Below, piece after piece: positions 20,001-29,705 of a stretch of 64,000 nt of DNA. The translations under genes and the position numbers were made by a program. The notes under the pieces are model-generated. The model saw only the letters and a list, made by a program, of their open reading frames with translations, ran no database searches and was not told the origin of the DNA. The DNA comes from Rebecca billardiae RCC1528 (lineage: Eukaryota; Haptophyta): assembly GCA_965240325.2 (NCBI GenBank), contig OZ251235.1:620001-684000 (forward strand). The letters run 5' to 3'. Every line of letters starts with the position of its first letter. The stretch's first letter is position 1.

Positions 20001-22106
20001 GTGCCCACGTTGCCCTTGTCCGGCGGGAAGGAGAAGATGGTGACCGCGACCTTCTTCTCGGCGTTCTGCTTGCGCCGCAGGTTGGCCCACTTGAGCGCGC
20101 GCGACGAGAGCGACGTGATGCGGTCGGCGAGCGGCACGGAGCGCCCCGTGAGCCCGTCGCGCCCGGCGAAGATGATCGGCTCGATCGCGCCGTCGATCTC
20201 GGGGAGCGCCACCTGCAGCGCCACCTGCACCGGGTGCAGCCCGAGCTCCGAGTCCTTCCACTCCTCGAACGTCTGGAAGACGAGCGGCAGCGCGCACAGG
20301 TACGGCCGGTCGAGCTTCTTGAGGCACTCGACGGCGCGCGGGTGGTCCTGCTTGGCCGGGCCGCCGACCAGCGCGAAGCCGGTCAGGTTGATCACCGAGT
20401 CCACCACCACCTTGCCCGCCGCGTTGTAGAAGTACTCGTCCACGAGCACCGAGAAGTCGAGCGCGCCCGAGTAGGTCGGCACCACCTTGGCGCCCTGCGC
20501 CTCGAGCTCGGAGATGAGCGACACGTAGTGGCCGTCGTCCTTCGTGTTGATGTGCGACTTCTGCAGCAGGATGCCCACGGTCGGCGCCGCGTCGAAGTCG
20601 ATGCCCGTCGCCGGCGCCACCTCGCGCCGGTACCAGTCGAGGTACGAGTCCACGTCCACGAAGATCTCCTTGGCGATCGGGTGCCAGATGCCGCGGTCGG
20701 GGATGAGCCGCGGGTCCTGGATGACTGACTCGGGGAGCAGGTCCTTCGACGCGATCGGCTCGACGTACTTGGAGGCGACGTTGAGCAGCATCGCCTCCAG
20801 GTTCTCCGGCGAGCCGCCGAGCCAGTACTGGAACGAGAGCATGAACGAGCGCGCGTCCTTCGCCTTGTCGTTCGGCAGGTACTTGAGCACCTTGGGCAGC
20901 GCGCGCAGCAGCTTGAGCATCCCGTCCTCAAACGTGGCGCCCTGGGGCTGCGCGAGCGAGCGAGCGCGCGCGCGGCGGGGCGGGGCGGGGGCGGGGGCGG
21001 GGGCGGGGGCGGGGCGTGAGTGCGCGGCGAGGCGCGCGCGCGCGCGAGGCGCGTGCAGCCGGCCGGCTGGCCACTGGCCCCAGCCCGCTGACCGCGCGCC
21101 GGCGGCGCGGCCGCGAGCGCGCGGCCAGCGGGCGCGCGATCGCGCCGCTCGGGCGCGTGCGCCTGCGTATCGCTCTTCCTCCGCGCGCGCTCGCGGAGCG
21201 GCGCACCTTGTTCTTCTTCATGAAGTCGGAGAGCCCGCCCTTCGACGTGCCCGCGTTCTTCATCTCGAACGAGCCCACCTTCTGCAGCCGCATCACGTCC
21301 GGCATCGACGGGAAGACGATGCACGCCGACATCCGGTCGCGGTTCGGCTCGACCGCCTCCACGACCTTGTCCGCGAGCTCCTGCACGAAGATGAGCGAGC
21401 CGATGAAGATGTCGGCCTCGCCCACCTCGCGCTTGAAGTCCTCGTAGTTCTGCGGGTCGCGCAGCTCCTCGAGCAGGTACCCCGAGCACTCGACCGCCAC
21501 GCTCTCCTGCTGCGCGTTGATGCGCTTGCACGCGGCCGTCATCGACGACTGGTACTGGCTCTCGAGCACGACGTACACGACCTTGAACTTGGTGCGCCCG
21601 TTCAGGTCGTCCGGCTCGACGTGGCGGTCGGCGGGGTTCGAGCCCGTGAAGAGGCCCGTGCTCGGGCCGCCGCCCGTCGCCACCATGCTCAGCCGCGCGG
21701 CCACCGACGTCGCCGGCGCGGCCGTGCGCACGGCGCCAGTCGCGACCGAGCGCGCAGCTGCGCGCGCGCGCAGAGGCGGCAGGGCAGGGGGCGCGCCGGG
21801 GGCAGGGCGGGCAGCCAGGCGGTATTGTCAGCGAAACCGTCCGCCGCGCCCACATCCACGCCCTCGGCCGCGCGGTGCGGGCTGCACGCGGCACAGATTC
21901 GCGCGCGTGCGCGCCCGGACGCCGCCGGGTACGCGCGCGCGCCACGCGCGCGCGCCGTCCGCGAGAGCGAGCGCGCGCGGTGGGGGGTACGAGGGGCAGA
22001 TGTGGCACATACCGGTCCGAGGCAGCGCGAATGCGCTCCGAGTCGCGTAGCCAGCGCATGGCGCGGCGAGCGCGACGAGCGCAGCGAACAGAGTCCACCG
22101 CGTCAT
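17026..22106 (-). CDS. chlH: magnesium chelatase H subunit, plastid, 5 exons
   Basis: Exons 22106-22013, 21757-21207, 20941-18091, 17849-17376 and 17246-17026 give 4191 nt and 1396 aa, the usual length for plant and algal ChlH. ChlH is the large porphyrin-binding catalytic subunit of Mg-chelatase, which with ChlI and ChlD inserts Mg2+ into protoporphyrin IX. Exon 1 encodes a signal peptide ([16 protein letters not shown]) and then a transit-like RSAFALPR, consistent with bipartite import into a complex plastid. Conserved blocks include [99 protein letters not shown] and [12 protein letters not shown]. Every junction restores family sequence, for example [17 protein letters not shown] and [17 protein letters not shown]. 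Introns of 255, 265, 241 and 129 bp are extremely GC-rich. A 927-aa reading on the opposite strand is its antisense shadow. Confidence 0.95.
20976..21015 (+). repeat. G-rich (GGGGGC)n tract inside chlH intron
   Basis: Successive GGGGC/GGGGGC units on the plus strand, inside the chlH intron at 20942-21206. The plus strand is the template, so the RNA carries the C-rich complement ahead of the 3' splice site. It is a candidate G-quadruplex/i-motif sequence. Confidence 0.7.
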
Positions 22107-22730
22107 GACGGATGCGCGGGGCCGACGATGCGTCCTCGTCCTCCTAGGCGAGATCGCATCGAGACGACTAGAGAAATTTAATGAGGGCCAGTAGCTTCCC
22201 CGTATTTCAGTCGCGGCTGCACCACTCACGGCGCGCCGCACCTTTGCTTCAAGCCTTGATCTCGCGCCCGCGAGCCAATGCTGAGCTAAATGAATGAAGC
22301 CTCGTCGCCAGGGTGCGGCAGACTGTGTGGAGCCTCGTGCCACCCGACGCGCCATGCGGCTCGATGCGCGCGAGCACGCGCGAACCATGGGCGCTGCGCG
22401 CGGCGCACGACTGCCCGAGCCACCCCCCGACGCTCGGGGGCGCGTCGAGGCCCCGCTGACCCCTCTCGGCGCCGTGCTGGCGGCGCCAGCAGACGCCACG
22501 CGCATGGACGGTGGCCGCGTCCGCGGAGCGTCGGAATCGCTCTCCGGAAGTTGCCCGGCTCGACGAGCTCCCGCCAGATAGAAACTTGGGGGAGGTTCGG
22601 TTCGGAAGATTCCCTTCTGAATGGCGCGGAAAGCGGGCGTAGAATCGGGGCCCTCAATCTTCGGGCCCCTCCCCGAAGCGTCGTCGGCCTGGCTCTGGCG
22701 CGCGCAAGGTCACCAGTGGCAGCGAAATCC
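22107..22730. promoter_or_regulatory. divergent promoter region chlH / UPF0598 gene
   Basis: A 624-bp head-to-head gap. Both start codons are set by targeting-type N-termini, so both promoters must lie here unless there are further 5' exons. No defined motif was recognised. Confidence 0.4.
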
Positions 22731-23435
22731 ATGGCGGCGCGTTTGGAACCCGCGGCGCGGGTGTGCGCGCCGGCGCGGAGGAGGCCATGGCACAGCGCTT
22801 CTGTGGTGGCCTGCCGCGCGTTCGCGACCTCGGGCCGAAGACGAGCGGCAGCCTTCTACGAGGAGCACGCGCGCGCGCGCCGCTACTTCTACCACGTCGA
22901 CCTGCTCGGCCGTCTCTTCAGCGAGGAGACGGAGGTGCGCAACATCGCGACGTGCGTGAAGGGCGAGAAGTTACTGGACTTCTTCTTCAAGAATGTGCAG
23001 CCCAATCGCACGGGCGTGCTCGAGTCCGAGTACGCCCACATCTCCTTCTGCGGCAAGGAGGTGAACTACCTGCACGCCGCAGACACACCAGTCGTGTTCA
23101 CCGATCTCGCTCAGGACGGAGCGGACGCGTGGCTTCGATTCGGAGGCACGCTGCAGGAGCCGTTCGATCCCGCGCAGCTCGCCGTCTCCGAGACCACGGG
23201 GAGGCTGTACCATCCTCTGACCGCGCACAGGAAGCTCTCGCTTGCAGGCCAACCGCCCCCGCGCATGCTGCTGCGCTCGGCACTCGTCAGCGAGCTTGAG
23301 GGCAGCATCCTCAGCGTCGACGAGGCCGCGGCTCCTCCGCCGTCCGGCGCGCGAACCCACGCCAGCTGGCCGCCTCGGTCGGGCGTCGCCTTCCAGTGGC
23401 ACGGTGAGCTCTATCCCATTGAGCTTGTCCCTTGA
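22731..23435 (+). CDS. UPF0598 (C8orf82-like) protein, probably mitochondrial
   Basis: 234 aa from the ATG at 22731; the open frame continues upstream to 22290, but the ATG chosen gives a length close to the family's and a basic N-terminus (LEPAARVCAPARRRPWHSASVV) that looks like a mitochondrial presequence. The body carries the family pattern: YFYHVDLLGRLF, IATCVK, LLDFFFKNVQPNRTG, ISFCGKEVNYL, DTPVVFTDL, GGTLQEPFDPAQL, GRLYHPL, LLRSALVSELEGSI and FQWHGELYPI. The molecular function of UPF0598 is not established. It is divergent from chlH and convergent with the ABC1 kinase gene. Confidence 0.85.
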   Translation: MAARLEPAARVCAPARRRPWHSASVVACRAFATSGRRRAAAFYEEHARARRYFYHVDLLGRLFSEETEVRNIATCVKGEKLLDFFFKNVQPNRTGVLESEYAHISFCGKEVNYLHAADTPVVFTDLAQDGADAWLRFGGTLQEPFDPAQLAVSETTGRLYHPLTAHRKLSLAGQPPPRMLLRSALVSELEGSILSVDEAAAPPPSGARTHASWPPRSGVAFQWHGELYPIELVP

Positions 23436-24077
23436 ATCTATATGATGGCTCGGGATGATATGATGATGATGATGTGACCGATATTATAACCGTACATATC
23501 AATTATCATCCGGTAGTAAAGACACTAAAGTAATAATAGATCGATCGACGACGAGTAGTGTGCTTAGTGATAATGCCAAAGTGATCTCGGAACCGCCGTG
23601 GTTGACGATGCTTGTCGTCGTCGGCTCTGGCTTCGGTTGACCCCTGCCAGACTGCCAGAGACGACGGGCACTGTGTGACTACTCAGTGACTGCTCGTCCT
23701 TCACAATGACATGAAGTCACTCATCCGTCATGAGGTCATCGTGAACTCACAGTCTAACTACGGCGTAGTACAGGCGGGCGCGCTTCAGCAGCTCAAGGCC
23801 GCGCTCAAGCTTTACGATCGCGGTGCAGGCTATGCTCTGCCACCAACGCCGACTTCGTGTCGACGATCGGGCACTGCCGCCGCGACGAATCAGGAGACCT
23901 GCGCCGTCCTACCTGTGTCGTTAAATCATATATATATTGAATGGGTCTGTGATGCCAGTAGGCTTCGTCTATGAACTTCTCTGCTAAGACTTACGGTACT
24001 ATAGGCGGTGCGAGCAGGCGGGAGCGAGCGCAGCCGCCGCCGCATGGCCACGCACGCAGCAGGACGGCCACGCGGTC
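23436..24077. other. convergent intergenic spacer
   Basis: 642 bp with GATGAT runs near 23445-23475 and the second copy of the dispersed repeat at 23883-23949. A GC-rich, gene-like stretch at 23765-23880 (a reading containing AGALQQLKAALKLYDRG) has no start or continuation and may be a decayed fragment. No gene is supported. Confidence 0.5.
23883..23949 (-). repeat. dispersed repeat copy B (inverted partner at 5204-5262)
   Basis: 23883-23930 is the exact reverse complement of 5215-5262. Then 8 AT-only bases are inserted (23931-23938), and 23939-23949 match 5204-5214 again. The exact 48-bp identity within otherwise diverged spacer implies recent or conserved copies of a repeated element. Confidence 0.85.
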
Positions 24078-26702
24078 TCAGAGCTCGGCGAGGCGCGCGC
24101 TCACGCTCGCCCACGTGCGCTCCAGGTTGGCCGCGACCGCGTCGTCGAGCGTGCGCCGCTCATTGTCGCCGAGCGACTCGATGGCGGCGCCGAGCTCGTC
24201 GACACTCGAGGAGGACGAGCCGCCCGCGCCAGCGTCCGCGCTGCGCGCGCCCGGCTGCGCGCGGCCAGCGGCGATGTCGAGCGCGCCGCGCGCCGCGTCG
24301 GCGAGGGACTCCTGCCCCGTGCCGCGCGCGAGCGCGCGCGCGCCGTCGAGCAGCAGCCGTGGCAGCGCGAGCACGTCGCTCGAGAAGGCGTCGCCGTTCA
24401 CGACCGCGGCCGCGTCCGGCCCCAGCAGCTCGGCCGCGAGGTCAGCCAGTGAAAGCAGGTACAGCTCCTCCTGCTGCGAGAGCTTGGGCGCCGCGGCCTC
24501 GAGCAGCTCGCGCGGCGTGAGCAGCGTGGGCAGCGCGCTCGGCAGCGTCAGCGCCGGCGCGGCCGGCGCGGCCTGGCGCGCACCGTCGGCGGCGGCGGCC
24601 GCGTGCGCGGGCTGGGCGTGCGCGCGCGCCGTCGCGCCGGGCAGCGTGGCGGGCGGCGGCACGAAAGGCACCGGCACGTCCAGCGGCGACGGGAGGAGGC
24701 CGCCGCCGAGCAGGCCGAACGAGAGCGAGCTGGCCGCACCGTCGAGCGCGGCGAGCGCGCGGCGCACCGTCTGGCGCACCACCAGATCCGTCGCCACCGC
24801 CGCCTCCTCCTGCAGCAGCGCGCGCAGCGAGGAGGCCTCGTCCGAGAGCACGTACCGTAGGGCCGTGGCCGTGTCGACCGCGCCCTGCGGCACGCGGTCG
24901 AGGTCGACCGCGCCCGCATCGCGCTCGACGACGCCGAGCGCGGAGTTGAGGAGCGCGGCGATGCGGTTGCCCTTGAGCCCGCCGCCGCTGCCGCCGCCCG
25001 AGCCGTACAGCGCCTCGGTCAGCGCGCGCTGCGTCTCCGGCCGACCGTCCGCGAGCAGCCGGCGCGCGATGAAGGGGTACGCTTCGAGCACCAGGGAGTA
25101 GTCCGGGTTGCCGGTGAGCGCGATGCCCTCGAGGGTGACGATGGCGCGCGCGAGCAGCGCAAAGTAGGGCGGGATGGTGAACGGCACCTCGTTGAGCACG
25201 GTGAGCATGTCCTGCGTCATCGCCTGGAACCCGCCCGCGCGCTCGAGCACCGCGTCGCCGTACTTCCTGGCGCCCCCGCCCTGGATGTACGGCGTGAGCG
25301 CGCGGTCCATCAGCGGGACGACCACTGGGCGGTTGGTGTCGGCGGGGAGGATCTCGAGGGTGATGAAGTCGTCGACGAGCGAGGTGTAGTCCTTGTTCGC
25401 CAGGTGGATCAGCGCGGAGATCATCGTGTCGCGGTCCTCCTGCCGCACGCGCGCCACCAGCCCAAAGTCGAGCAGCACCAGCCGCTTGCCGTCCGCGCGC
25501 GGCGGCCCGTTGAGCCGCATCAGGTTGCCCGGGTGCGGGTCGGCGTGGAAGATGCCGAGGCGGAGGAGCTGCACGAGGAAGGCCTCCTGCCCGATGGCGA
25601 TCAGCTCGCGCACCTCCTCCGCCGGCAGGTCCGACAGCTTCGTCCCGTCCACCCACTCCGACACCAGCACGCGGCGCGTGGACAGCTCGGGCAGGACCTC
25701 GGGCACAAGCACGCCCTCCACGCCCGCCTCCTCGAGCGCCGCGCGCAGCTGCATCTGGTTGGCGCCCTCGTTGGTGAAGTCGAGCTCGGTGTAGAAGCCG
25801 ATGGACCACTCGTTCAGCAGCGCCACGTAGTCCGTGCGCTGCTGCGGCGCGAGCCGCTCCATCAGGTTCTGGTACACCTCCGCCGCGCGGCGCAGCACGT
25901 ACAGGTCCTTGGAGACGCGCTCGAGCACGCCCGGCCGTTGCACCTTCACCGCGACCTCGCGCCCGCTGGAGGCGAGGGTGGCGCGGTAGACCTGCGCGAG
26001 GGAGGCGGCGGCGACGGGCTCGGCCGAGATGCTCGAGAACACCTCGCACACCGGCCGGCCCAGCTCCGCCTCGATCACCGCCATCGCCTCCGCCGAGTCG
26101 AAGCGCGGCACCGAGTCCTGCAGGATCGCGAGCTCGTCGAGCGCCGGCTGCGGCAGCACGTCCGGCCGGACGGACATCATCTGGCCGAGCTTGATGTACG
26201 TCGGCCCGAGCTGCTCCATGTTCTCGCGCGCCGCGCGCGCGAGCGGGCCCGCCTCGCGCTCGAGCGCCTCCACGCCGCCGGAGAGCGTGAGCGAGGCGAC
26301 GCGCGTGAGGAACGGCACGGCGACGCCCACAAACTCCGACCAGCGCGACTGCAGCGCCGAGCCCTGCCCGCGCCAGTACTTCTCGATCAGCGCGGCGTCG
26401 TAGACCTCGGGAAGGCCGGTCTCGTCCACGGTGTTCGCCCCCGTCGAGTCGAGCGAGACGTACGTCTTCGCCGCGTCCGGCGCGCGCACGCGGTCGCCCG
26501 CCGTCACCTCGGCCGCCGCGATCGCCGCGTTGGCCGCCGCCTCGATGGCGCGCTCCTGCAGCGTGTCGGCCATCACGATGGTCGGCGACGCGGCGCGCGC
26601 CACGCGCGCGCGCGCCACGCGCGCCGCGCCCGGCCTGCGCAGCGCCGCGCAGCCGGCGAGCGCGAGCGCGAGGAGGACGGTCCTGAATGTGCGAGGCGTC
26701 AT
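24078..26702 (-). CDS. ABC1/UbiB-family atypical kinase, plastid-type
   Basis: 874 aa from the ATG at 26702. The N-terminus RTFRTVLLALALAGCAALRRPGAARVARARV is a signal peptide followed by an Arg/Ala transit-like stretch, so plastid import is likely. The ABC1 core is complete: the KxGQ motif (YIKLGQMMSVRPD, about residue 170), LQDSVP, AAASLAQVYRA (the Ala-rich nucleotide loop), the VAVKVQRP lysine, ELDFTNEGAN, the catalytic FHADPHPGNLMR and the metal-binding LLDFGLVARV. Family members (UbiB/ABC1K) support ubiquinone and plastoquinone/tocopherol metabolism, and many algal and plant members sit on plastoglobules. A C-terminal extension of about 350 residues is helical with Ala/Pro-rich linkers. 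An in-frame extension upstream runs antisense through the neighbouring aminotransferase gene and was not used. Confidence 0.9.
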   Translation of the reverse strand: MTPRTFRTVLLALALAGCAALRRPGAARVARARVARAASPTIVMADTLQERAIEAAANAAIAAAEVTAGDRVRAPDAAKTYVSLDSTGANTVDETGLPEVYDAALIEKYWRGQGSALQSRWSEFVGVAVPFLTRVASLTLSGGVEALEREAGPLARAARENMEQLGPTYIKLGQMMSVRPDVLPQPALDELAILQDSVPRFDSAEAMAVIEAELGRPVCEVFSSISAEPVAAASLAQVYRATLASSGREVAVKVQRPGVLERVSKDLYVLRRAAEVYQNLMERLAPQQRTDYVALLNEWSIGFYTELDFTNEGANQMQLRAALEEAGVEGVLVPEVLPELSTRRVLVSEWVDGTKLSDLPAEEVRELIAIGQEAFLVQLLRLGIFHADPHPGNLMRLNGPPRADGKRLVLLDFGLVARVRQEDRDTMISALIHLANKDYTSLVDDFITLEILPADTNRPVVVPLMDRALTPYIQGGGARKYGDAVLERAGGFQAMTQDMLTVLNEVPFTIPPYFALLARAIVTLEGIALTGNPDYSLVLEAYPFIARRLLADGRPETQRALTEALYGSGGGSGGGLKGNRIAALLNSALGVVERDAGAVDLDRVPQGAVDTATALRYVLSDEASSLRALLQEEAAVATDLVVRQTVRRALAALDGAASSLSFGLLGGGLLPSPLDVPVPFVPPPATLPGATARAHAQPAHAAAAADGARQAAPAAPALTLPSALPTLLTPRELLEAAAPKLSQQEELYLLSLADLAAELLGPDAAAVVNGDAFSSDVLALPRLLLDGARALARGTGQESLADAARGALDIAAGRAQPGARSADAGAGGSSSSSVDELGAAIESLGDNERRTLDDAVAANLERTWASVSARLAEL

Positions 26703-26936
26703 CGGCACGACTTCTTGGGATGCGGCCGCTTGCAGCTTCGAGAACCTGCACGCCTTTTTGGCGCGCTCACAGGCCCAGCACGTGTGCAGGCGTGGTCCGG
26801 TGGACGCGCTTCTCGAGGTGCAGGCGTCAGGACTGGGTGAAAAGATGCAGCGGCATCTTTCTCCGGTGAGACCGATGCCAGCACTCCTGGAGCGCTTGCT
26901 CCACTGCCGTCCCGCATCTACGGAAGGACGGCCGGC
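26703..26936. promoter_or_regulatory. short bidirectional promoter region
   Basis: 234 bp separate the start codons of the ABC1 kinase (minus) and the aminotransferase (plus). This is enough for one shared promoter region. No specific element was recognised. Confidence 0.45.
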
Positions 26937-28594
26937 ATGGCGAATCGCCGGTGCGCCCGTTCGCTCCTCGCGCTGCTGGTGTGCGCCGCGCGGGGCAGCG
27001 GCCTCGCGCACGGCGCGCAGCCGCAGCGCCCACTGCAGGGCCGCCAGACCGCCTCGCGCCTCGTCGGCGCCGACAAGCCCACCGTCTGGGGCGAGTTTGG
27101 CGTGCTCGCGCGCGAGACGGGCGCGGTCAACCTCGGCCAGGGCTACCCGGACTGGGAGCCGCCAGAGTTCGTGATGCAGGCGGCGCGCGACGCGCTGGGC
27201 GACGGGATCCACCAGTACACGCGCTCTGCCGGCCACCCGCCGCTCGTCGACGTGCTCGCCGAGCGTTACACCCACCACTTTGGCCGGCCAGTCTGCCCGG
27301 ACACCGAGATCGCCGTCACGGTCGGCGCGTCGCAGGGGCTCTTCCTCACGCTGCAGGCGCTCGTCGACCCGGGGGACGAAGTGCTGCTGATCGAGCCCGC
27401 GTTCGACCTCTACTACGGCCAGATCCGCGTCGCCGGCGGCACCGCCGTCGGCGTGCCGATGACGCTCGACGACGGCGGCGAGGACGGCGGCGCCGCGCGC
27501 GAGTGGCACCTCGACCTGGCGGCGCTCGAGGCGGCGATCACGCCGGCGTCGCGCGTGCTCGTGCTCAACTCGCCGCACAACCCGACGGGCAAGGTCTTCT
27601 CCCGCGCCGAGATGGAGGCCGTCGCCGCGCTCGTCGCGCGCCACCCGCGGCTGATCGTGATCTCTGACGAGGTGTACAAGTACACCGTGCACGGCGAGGG
27701 GCACACGCATGTGCACTTCAGCGCGCTGCCCGGCATGGCGGAGCGCACGGTGACGGTCTCGAGCGCGGGTGCGTGCGTGCGCGCGCGCGCGGCGCGGGCG
27801 GCCGTGCGCGCCACCGCGCGCGCGCGCGCGGCGCGGCTCACGCACCCCTGCGCGCGCGCCCGCTCGCGCGCGCCCCAGGCAAGACCTTCTCCGTCACAGG
27901 CTGGCAGGTGGGCTGGTGCGTCGGCCCGGCCGAGCTGATCCGGCCGATCCAGCTGTACCTGCCGTACACGCAGTTCTGCGTGGCCTCGCCCATGCAGGCC
28001 GCACTCGCGCGCGCGCTGCGAAAGGCGGACGAGCGCGTGTGGACGCCGCTGCCGCCGCCGAGCGTGCGCGCCGAGCGCGCGTACGCCGCCGGCACCGAGC
28101 TGGTCGACTACTACGCCTACTTGCGCTCGGTGTACGCGCAGAAGCGCGAGCGGCTCGCGGCGGCACTGCGCGCCGCGGGCATCGCGCCGCTCGCGTGCGA
28201 GGGCGGCGTCTTCATGATGGCGGACACCTCCGCCCTCAGCGTGCCTGAGGCATACTTGCGCGAGTCGACGCCGGCCGCGCCGACGATGACGCGCGACTGG
28301 GCGCTCTGCCGCTACCTGGCGATCGAGCACGGCGTGCTGATGATCCCGGCGAGCCCGTTCTTCGCGTCGAGCGCGCAGCAGGCGCGCGGCGCGCCCAACC
28401 CGGGCGAGAGCCTAGCGCGCGTCGCTTTCTGCAAGTCCGACGAGACGCTGGCGGCCGCCGCAGAGCGGCTGGCGGCGGTGGGCGCGGCGGCGGGTGTGAG
28501 CGGGTCCTCGCTGCACGCCGACGGGCGCGCCGCCGAGCGCGCGGCGCGCACGCTGCAGGCCGAGGCCTTGGCAGCCGCCGCGCAGCAGCAATGA
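26937..28594 (+). CDS. kynurenine-type aminotransferase / cysteine-S-conjugate beta-lyase, 2 exons
   Basis: Exons 26937-27768 and 27879-28594 give 1548 nt and 515 aa; the 110-bp intron (GTGCGT..CCCCAG) splits a Gly codon. It is a class I/II PLP-dependent aminotransferase. Visible motifs are NLGQGYPDWEPP, YTRSAGHPPL, TVGASQGLF, NSPHNPTGKVFS, ISDEVYKYTVH and, across the splice junction, SSAGKTFSVTGWQVGW with the PLP lysine at about residue 279. RVAFCK supplies the carboxylate-binding Arg. The order and spacing match kynurenine/glutamine transaminases (KYAT type). The N-terminal 30 residues (SLLALLVCAARGSGLAHGA) look like a signal or transit sequence, so organellar or secretory entry is likely. 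Substrate choice cannot be read from the sequence. Confidence 0.9.
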
Positions 28595-29705
28595 GGGGCG
28601 CGTGCTCGAGCAAGCCCGGCGAGCGCGGAGACGTGCGCATCGAACCCGCCCGCCGATTGCTGCTGTTGAGCTGCTGCTGCCAGCAGAGCAGTGCGTCACG
28701 CGGCGCAGGCATACCGCCGACAATCGACATTCACATTCTGATGACAATCATATTATTGTTGTCTTCATGCATGATTCACATGATGTAGTGCACTCCGTCG
28801 TTGTACATCATCACTAGCGCTCCGGAGTCCGGACGATACATGCTTCAGCTTGGCAGCTAGTTTATTAAACTACTAGTTAATAAGTTATAGTAGAATTTCC
28901 CAGACTCGGTTTGTCTAATATATACTGACGAGCAGCTTCGGACGGAGTCGGTAAATCGGACGAGGGACGGAGGTCTGAGAGAGTTCAAAGCAGTAGCCCG
29001 CCCGCCCGGACTCACAGGGTCCCTTGTTCTTGCTGATCGGGCCGCCGGCCAGGCACGGATGCAAATGGCTTGACTACGATTTCAGTCAAGCAAATTAATA
29101 GTCGGCCGCGCAGCAGAGTCTGACCGTCGTGCAGCCTGACATGCATCAATGCCATCGCGTCAGGCTGTCGTCGGAACTCGTCGCTGCGGTGTCATGTATG
29201 ATGTGTCATGACACATCACACACGCGCAGTCCCCGCTGACAATAGTGACAATTGACATGCTGGATAGGCCAATGCCAGGTGGCAATGGCCAGAGGCATAC
29301 GCAGCCGTGTCGCGGGCCAACTACTCACTCTAGAGACGCCTCGAGACAGACCACCGAGCGTGGGGAGGACGCAAAGCTCGCATGCGAACGCTGCCCATCG
29401 GGCGCACCAGGGGCTAGAGCGCATCTCGGCCTCTGGGTGCAGCCTCTCATCCGGCGCGTTGGCCGTGCAAGCTGAGTCACGTCGCTGGCGTCGCACGGCG
29501 CCCGCGCTGAGCAACGCGGTTGGAATGAGGTGACGAGCGGCGGCAGAGGGCGGCAGTACATGTGATCTTGCTCGGCGCACCACGCGCCGCGCGCGCGGGG
29601 ACATCAGCGTGGCCTACGTCGCGTTCTCGCCCGGCGGTGCGACGTGGGAAGAGCGACCCGGACTCATCCTCGCGAGCCTCGGTGATGATGTGAAATCGCT
29701 TCATA
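28595..29705. other. intergenic region with palindromes
   Basis: 1.1 kb without a supported gene. It holds an AT-richer block near 28850-28930, an inverted repeat CAGCCTGAC/GTCAGGCTG (29132-29140 and 29159-29167) and a perfect 20-bp palindrome at 29199-29218. It includes the likely promoter of the EsV-1-7 repeat gene. Confidence 0.5.
29199..29218. repeat. perfect 20-bp palindrome TGATGTGTCATGACACATCA
   Basis: Exactly self-complementary, with TCATGA at its centre. It lies about 490 bp upstream of the EsV-1-7 repeat gene. It could be a site for a dimeric factor; there is no direct evidence. Confidence 0.75.

Noticed and set aside
17945-20728. 927-codon plus-strand open frame opposite chlH
   Set aside because: Antisense shadow of a strongly conserved gene; composition of GC-rich codons removes stops.
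23711-23974. 87-codon plus-strand frame with a gene-like GC-rich centre
   Set aside because: Overlaps the dispersed repeat, lacks a domain, and only a short segment looks coding.
25404-26840. 478-codon plus-strand frame opposite the ABC1 kinase
   Set aside because: Antisense of conserved kinase motifs, no domain of its own.
26703-27845. Upstream extension of the ABC1 kinase frame
   Set aside because: Runs antisense through the first aminotransferase exon and its intron; the ATG at 26702 starts a clean signal peptide.
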